DNA of 64,000 bases from Sordaria brevicollis (Eukaryota > Ascomycota > Sordariomycetes > Sordariales > Sordariaceae). Positions 59,292-64,000 of this stretch are shown here, one piece after another; position 1 is the stretch's first letter; each line of letters starts with the position of its first letter. The stretch covers positions 1,860,001 to 1,924,000 of the forward strand of contig JAUTDP010000004.1 in the NCBI GenBank assembly GCA_033439795.1. The letters are read 5' to 3'. The translations under genes and the position numbers were made by a program. Below the pieces are notes generated by a model. It was given only the letters and a program-made list of their open reading frames with translations. It searched no databases and was not told the DNA's origin.

Positions 59292-59947
59292 TCACGCCAA
59301 AGGCAAATGCTTATCTCTCCTCCACTCCCCCAGCGCCTGCTCCCACGTCCTCCCACTCGCATCATTCCCACACCTCTCCCCCACAATCCCCCACGTCCTC
59401 GTCCTCACGATATTCTCCACGCCCTGCTCCATCCTGATCACACTCGCCAGCTGTTCCGTCCTAGGCTCCCTCGGGAAGAACCTCGCCGAATAGGGATCTA
59501 ACCGTTCATTCACCACCCTTTCGCGATCCTTTTGCTTTTCCGCCTCCCGGATCGCCGCCTCCGGGTCGTCCGGATCGGGGCTCGTGGCTACCAGGGCGCA
59601 GTAGCTGAGGACTTGCGACCTAGCTTGCCATGAGGGAAACAAAACTTGGTCCTTGAATTCTTGACATGCTGCCGGGTCGATTTGGCGGGATAGTGGCTTA
59701 GGAGCACGTAGGGAGGTGGAGGATGGGTCGAAACCTGCGCGGGCGGGGGTGACGAGGGCGTTGAGGTTTTGGGTTATGGTGTCGTCGATGGAGGAGCGGG
59801 AGACTCGTAGGAAGTCTGTAGAATTTGTATTAGTAAGTTGTAATGATATGCTGCGGTAAGAAGAAACATGCCTCGTAGTGTTGCCGTGTTAAAGCAAAAC
59901 TGGGGAGTGAGCGCCGGCCCAGACGGCTGGATTGTTGGCTGGACCAT
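59292..59947 (-). CDS. mix23: MIX23 / Cid2-family mitochondrial intermembrane space protein
   Basis: Exons on the - strand, 59947-59872 and 59815-59292, encode 199 residues. The 56-nt intron starts GCATGT, not GT, and ends TTCTACAG. Only this GC donor gives the conserved joint TLR|DFLRVSRSSIDDTI; the nearest GT shifts the frame. The Cid2 (caffeine-induced death protein 2)/MIX23 family pattern follows: R.SIDD.I...LN, then a Cys (ACQEFKDQV), a Cys in VLSYCALV, RLDPYSARFFPREPRTEQL, and a closing RTRTWGIVGERC. Yeast MIX23 is a conserved intermembrane-space protein imported through Mia40 and linked to import stress. The start MVQPTIQP has a good ACCATGG context. The open frame upstream lacks an ATG. 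Confidence 0.82.
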
Positions 59948-60551
59948 GGTGTTCTTGGGAGGCTTAGAAGGTGGTTTGTCGGCTGGAGGCGCTGCAGCAG
60001 TTTGGCCGGTCGGTGCAGCGGATTCCCCCTTTTGCGCTGTCCAAAGAAGGCTCGCCACTTTGTCGTCTTTGCTGGATGTGATAAGTGAGGGTATTCCGAG
60101 AGGTTTGCCCTTTGATGTTGATATGCGCTGGTATGGTTGATACGGTAATTCGGTATCGTACGAGTTGACCAATTTGTCACAAAAGTCTCAAATGACGATG
60201 GAAGCGACTGGTGACGATCATGGAAGCGGACGGGTGGGGGAGCTTGCTGTGGAGTAAGCTGGGGTAGCTTTGGAGTGAGCCGGTCGGTGCCAAGCAAAAG
60301 CTGCCAGCTGCCAAGCGAGCGGCTTCGTTACTATAAAGACACCGTGCCGTCACTATAACGATATCAGGAACACACGGCACACTACAACGCGCTACCAACA
60401 CTCTCATCTCACCAGCTCACCTTCTTTCGGCGCCGTCCATCAATCACATCGTGATCCTAGGCCAAAGAGCTAGAGAAACATCCAATTTGCTCGCGTTTGG
60501 ACGAATGGGATTCGTCCTTTTACCACTTTGGATTTCTTTTACTCACACTTA
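59948..60551. other. Intergenic interval up to the Fot1/pogo insertion
   Basis: The promoter side of mix23. A small inverted repeat (GTGCCGT...ACGGCAC, about 60344-60381) is present. No gene recognised. Confidence 0.5.
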
Positions 60552-61179
60552 CAGTAAAAACCCCTGTTCCAGCAACGCCCTCTACGAGCAACCCCCCTAT
60601 AATTGCAATAGTTATCCTAGATTTTTTTTTTTTACTAAGTAAGCGCAACCTTGCAACCCGCAACAAAAAATCGAAAAATTACTCGTTAAAATACCAATAA
60701 ATCTACATACAACCTTCCCTTTTAGTATATCTCTTCTATCAACTACTACCTTTACGGTCGTATAATTTTATTAAATAAAGTAATTCCTTAATTCTAATAT
60801 AATATTTAGCGTCGTTAATATTTTTTAACCCTATTTAAATTCTTTTTTAATTTATTTAACCGTAAATTCAATTATAAATACGTCGGTTACCCTTATATAG
60901 AAGAAAATTATTCGTAAATAATATAAATTTTAATTATTTAAATTATCCTTCCGTTTTATAATCGATTAGGCTTTTAAATTTTATAATTTGTACTTAAATA
61001 AATCCTAAATCTCTCGTATTTTTAGCCTATATTACGATTATTTTAATAATAATCGCTTTAGATCTATTATTAATTTCGATAAACGGGTTAAAATTCTAAT
61101 CAATTAATATTTAATATTAAAAAAGATTCTATATATTTAGTAATTTAAAATAGAATATTATAGTATATTTACTACCGTT

Positions 61180-61960
61180 AAAATCCTTGCTAATAAGGCT
61201 ATTTATATTTAGAAGATTATAAAAGAAGTTCGTAAAAGTATAGAAATTAAATTATTACTATCCTTTAGTAAAAAGTAGTTTACCCTTTTTAGGAAGCGTT
61301 TTAATATTATAGGTAAATACTTTTATAGAAAAAGAAATTCTATTATAAATAGCGAATCGGTTACCCGCTAAATAGAGGATATTCGTAGAATTATTATAAT
61401 TATTCCTATTAGTAATTATTATAATATAAATTAAATTATTTATTTTTAGAAAATATTCCCTTTTTTTAAGTTAATTATTATTAATTACCTTAGGTTAAAG
61501 TAAAATAAAGTTCGTATTACCCTTACTTTTATTATTAACGATATTAGCGATAACCGATATAAATTATAGGTTATTAGGAAGGCTAAAGTCCTTATAGCGT
61601 TAAGGAAATTTAACTTCCTTATTTATAAAATATTATAATATTATAATAAAAAGGTATAATTTATAGCCGTTATTATAAAATATTAATATAAAGACTTTTA
61701 GAATTATTTTGAACGTATAAAACCAAATTAACGTTATTTCTTATTATTAAATAATTTCAACGCCTATAAAGCTAGTCTCGAACTCGCCCCCCCCCCCCCT
61801 CCCTATATTATAATTATATTTATCCCCCCTAATAATATTTTATAATATTAATTATTAAATTAAAATATTATCTCTTATTTTAAACGGTAATATAGGAAGG
61901 AGTTTTTTAAATAAATTATTAATACCTTCGATAATAATTTTAGTATTAAACCGTTAAAAG
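61180..61960 (+). pseudogene. RIP-degraded Fot1-type transposase
   Basis: Reading TAA/TAG as mutated CAA/CAG/GAG/TGG codons, the + strand shows FRKRFNIIGKYFYRKRNS (about 61295-61345). YYNIN(E)...F(W)K..P (about 61413-61460) matches the Y.IYNMDETGL..K..P block with the first catalytic Asp region. KVRITLTFIINDIS...KAKVLIALRKFN follows (about 61510-61610), then (W)KDFQNYFE (about 61690-61720) and an LPPN segment (about 61820-61840). Many stops make it non-functional. The N-terminal helix-turn-helix part, expected at about 60780-61180, is too damaged to read with confidence. Confidence 0.7.
61787..61799. repeat. Poly-C tract in RIP block
   Basis: Thirteen consecutive C in an otherwise AT-rich stretch. 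Confidence 0.95.
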
Positions 61961-62722
61961 AGATAAACCTCTCTATTACTTTACTATAAATTTTAGAGGT
62001 TTAGTTTAATACCTTTTATTCTAATATTATTATTACTTACTAGAAGAAATTTACCGTTTTAGGGGGTTTTAGGGAATAATTCGATATCCCCCTATTAATT
62101 TAGTAGGTTATATAATAATAAAAAGAACGAAATAGTATTAGTATTATTAATCTCTTTAATAAAGTAATAGTATTAATAAATATTTATAATTGTTTAACTA
62201 TAGCTATTAATAACTTTTTAAATCCTATCGAGGATTACTCCTCTAATATTAAACCTATTAATTTAAACGCTATATTAAAATTAATAATAAATAAATTTAA
62301 AGACTTTACTATAAAAATAATATTTAAGGGGGATTTTAATAATAAACCATTTAGTACACTTCCTATTATTATATTTAAATAAGCGTTTGGCTATATTACC
62401 GAATTTACCGCTCTTCTTAATACTATAAATTTTTATAATATTAATAATTTGCAGGTAATTTATAACCTTAAAAAGAAATTCGAAGAGGATATAGATTTAA
62501 AGAGAGTATAGAGGACGTTAGATGGTTGGTTGGAGGGTAAAAATAAGTTATAGAAATTTTATATTTATTATTTATTTTAGTATAATTCTATTAAGAAATG
62601 TATATTTTTTTCAATGCTTTGGTGGTGTGGCCCGTGTATTCTACCCTAGTACGAGCAACCCCCCCTGTTCTTGTAACACTTTCTCTTGTTTTTTGGGGTT
62701 GCTGGAACAGGGGTTTTTACTG

Positions 62723-64000
62723 TACTTCGACACTCTACGCTAGGTATAGCCTCATGATTACATCTCTCAAATACGTCTTTCATCCCGTCCCAAACTTCTC
62801 GAGGTACCTCTACCTCTCTATTACTACCTACAACAGCAACCACAACCCTCATCCACCGGAATCTCCAAGGCAAAGACGCCAGATTCTGCACGTCAACCCT
62901 CAAAGGTCAACAGAAGAAAAGTATCCCGATATCCAGATCCGAAACCGACGCCGCTCGCCGTTTAAACGATAAACGAACGAACACCGACCATCTGGATCTC
63001 CCGTCTTCTTGCATCTTCAGGCTTGACTTTTCCTTCCGATCTTCCCCAGATCCTTTTCGTTCATGTCCCCTTCTTCCCTGGAGAGTGGATGGCGTCCCCT
63101 CTCGTTCAAGCCTCCCAATCCGGGGCACCGTCCTCTCAGGGACGAAGTGGACGACGCCATTCAAGCCATTCTTTCCACCGACCACTTTATCACTCCTTCT
63201 CAAAAGACCCTTTTCTCTCCGTCAGCCCCAGAAACGCCTTTCTCTGGCTGAACCCCTATTTCTCTGGGACGGACATGAGAGATGGAAATTACATTGCAAG
63301 AAATATCAAGTGATGTTTAGGCACCAAGTAATGGGTCTCAGCCAGCCATCTTTTATGTTGTCTCTGGGTCTCTGGGTCAAGGTGTGTCATTCAGCAAGCG
63401 CCTCACTGAACGCCTCAATTTCTCCCAATCAGGCAAGCCTTCCCATATATCCAACAGAAATCAGATATTGGCGACGATGTGATTGCGGCAAAAACGCACA
63501 CAGGCGCCATCAAGACACGTGCACTTACGGCTTACGGCTCAACTTGCTGCATAGGACGCTACACTTTTCCCCGCTGGGCTTTCCGCGGTGCAGTATGTGA
63601 TGGTGTTGAGTCTTAACATGAAAAGCCACAAAAGAAAAGAGGGCGTCGTCGGCATCAGGTGCGGGCGCCTCCTCGTCCGACACGACCGACGCTCGGTGAA
63701 AGCCACCAATTTCCTTTCGATTCTTTAGTTCCAGACAAAAATGTTGTGCTTGCTTGCTTGCTTGCCGTCTGTTGAAGACAGGAGTTGAGCTAGTCTCACT
63801 AGTTATCGAGTGCCGAACATGTCGTAGGATTTTGGTACCTGACTAGTCTCCTAGCACACAAGGGAAATCATGTAAATCAGGTACCAGGCAACTAACCTCT
63901 TTCTTTTTTTCCTTTTTTTTTTCTGTGATCTTACTGCACTAGCGTTGCTTGGTTCGATTATTTTTCCTTGTTCTGGCGTTGCTCGGCGAAAGCTTGGTTT
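62723..64000. other. Right flank, no gene recognised
   Basis: Composition returns to normal. Overlapping + strand ORFs at 63023-63600 (up to 171 codons) in three frames share no recognisable motif. A (TGCT)n repeat lies at about 63746-63764, and a TGGTACCTGA/TCAGGTACCA inverted repeat at about 63833-63886. A gene extending beyond the window edge cannot be excluded. Confidence 0.45.
63746..63764. repeat. (TTGC)n microsatellite
   Basis: Four to five TTGC units. Confidence 0.85.

Larger units (their letters stand above)
60552..62722 (+). mobile_element. Fot1/pogo DNA transposon, complete but RIP-inactivated
   Basis: A 2171-bp element flanked by TA (60550-60551 and 62723-62724), with 25-bp perfect terminal inverted repeats (60552-60576 and 62698-62722) starting CAGTAAAAACCCCTG. 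Length, TA duplication and CAGT ends fit Fot1/pogo elements. A subterminal TACGAGCAACCCCCC occurs in the same orientation near both ends (60583 and 62650). The interior from about 60620 to 62640 is strongly RIP-mutated, while both ends are not. The + strand still reads as a Fot1-type DDE transposase. Confidence 0.88.

Noticed and set aside
63085..63600. 171-codon ORF at the right end
   Set aside because: Three overlapping frames are open, none with motifs. A real gene cannot be supported.
1..64000. CRISPR array or bacterial-type operon
   Set aside because: No spaced direct-repeat array. Introns, dispersed 5S and RIP show a filamentous fungus.

Overview
The window reads as genomic DNA of a filamentous ascomycete of the Neurospora/Sordaria type. 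Genes carry short introns (53-189 nt, one of 315) with fungal branch sites. A lone dispersed 5S rRNA gene is present. Two AT-rich blocks (about 1-7130 and 60600-62640) show the RIP signature: CpA/TpG almost gone, TpA in excess, CpG largely kept. Transposon proteins can still be read there if TAA/TAG are treated as mutated CAA/CAG/TGG codons. No coordinates relative to a reference assembly can be inferred.

Layout. 1-1620: 3' end of a Ty3/gypsy element (integrase and a 3' LTR, + strand). About 1640-7000: a Ty1/copia element on the - strand, split inside its GAG-pre-integrase domain by a ~0.4 kb non-autonomous inverted-repeat element. 8803-17399: a giant, mostly disordered Pro/Glu/Lys-rich protein. 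19545-20369 (+) and 21134-21901 (-): a convergent pair, a secreted TNT-domain NADase and a HET-C2-type glycolipid transfer protein. 23551-26428: phospholipase D. 28271-33933: orphan genes. 34638-35762 (-): Rrp1/Nop52. 39674-41513: aspartate aminotransferase. 42619-43494: 2EXR protein. 43654-43772: 5S rRNA. 44927-45937 (-): hypothetical. 46446-47622 (-): Ufe1/syntaxin-18. 48078-48444: TA-flanked miniature transposon. 49270-51162: MFS drug transporter. 51663-51756 (-): intron-containing tRNA. 52354-54462 (-): sphingoid base kinase. 56118-58375 (-): NatA auxiliary subunit Naa15. 59292-59947 (-): MIX23/Cid2, with a GC-AG intron. 60552-62722: a complete but RIP-inactivated Fot1/pogo transposon.

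The genes are mainly independent housekeeping units, not an operon-like cluster. The most biologically suggestive neighbourhood is 19.5-26.4 kb, where an extracellular NAD-cleaving enzyme, a GLTP of the family that includes a Podospora heterokaryon-incompatibility gene, and a phospholipase D lie side by side. A shared function is inference only. I did not find a convincing new multi-gene system. The strongest unusual items are the three TIR elements, the module architecture of the giant protein, the GC-AG intron and the intron-bearing tRNA.
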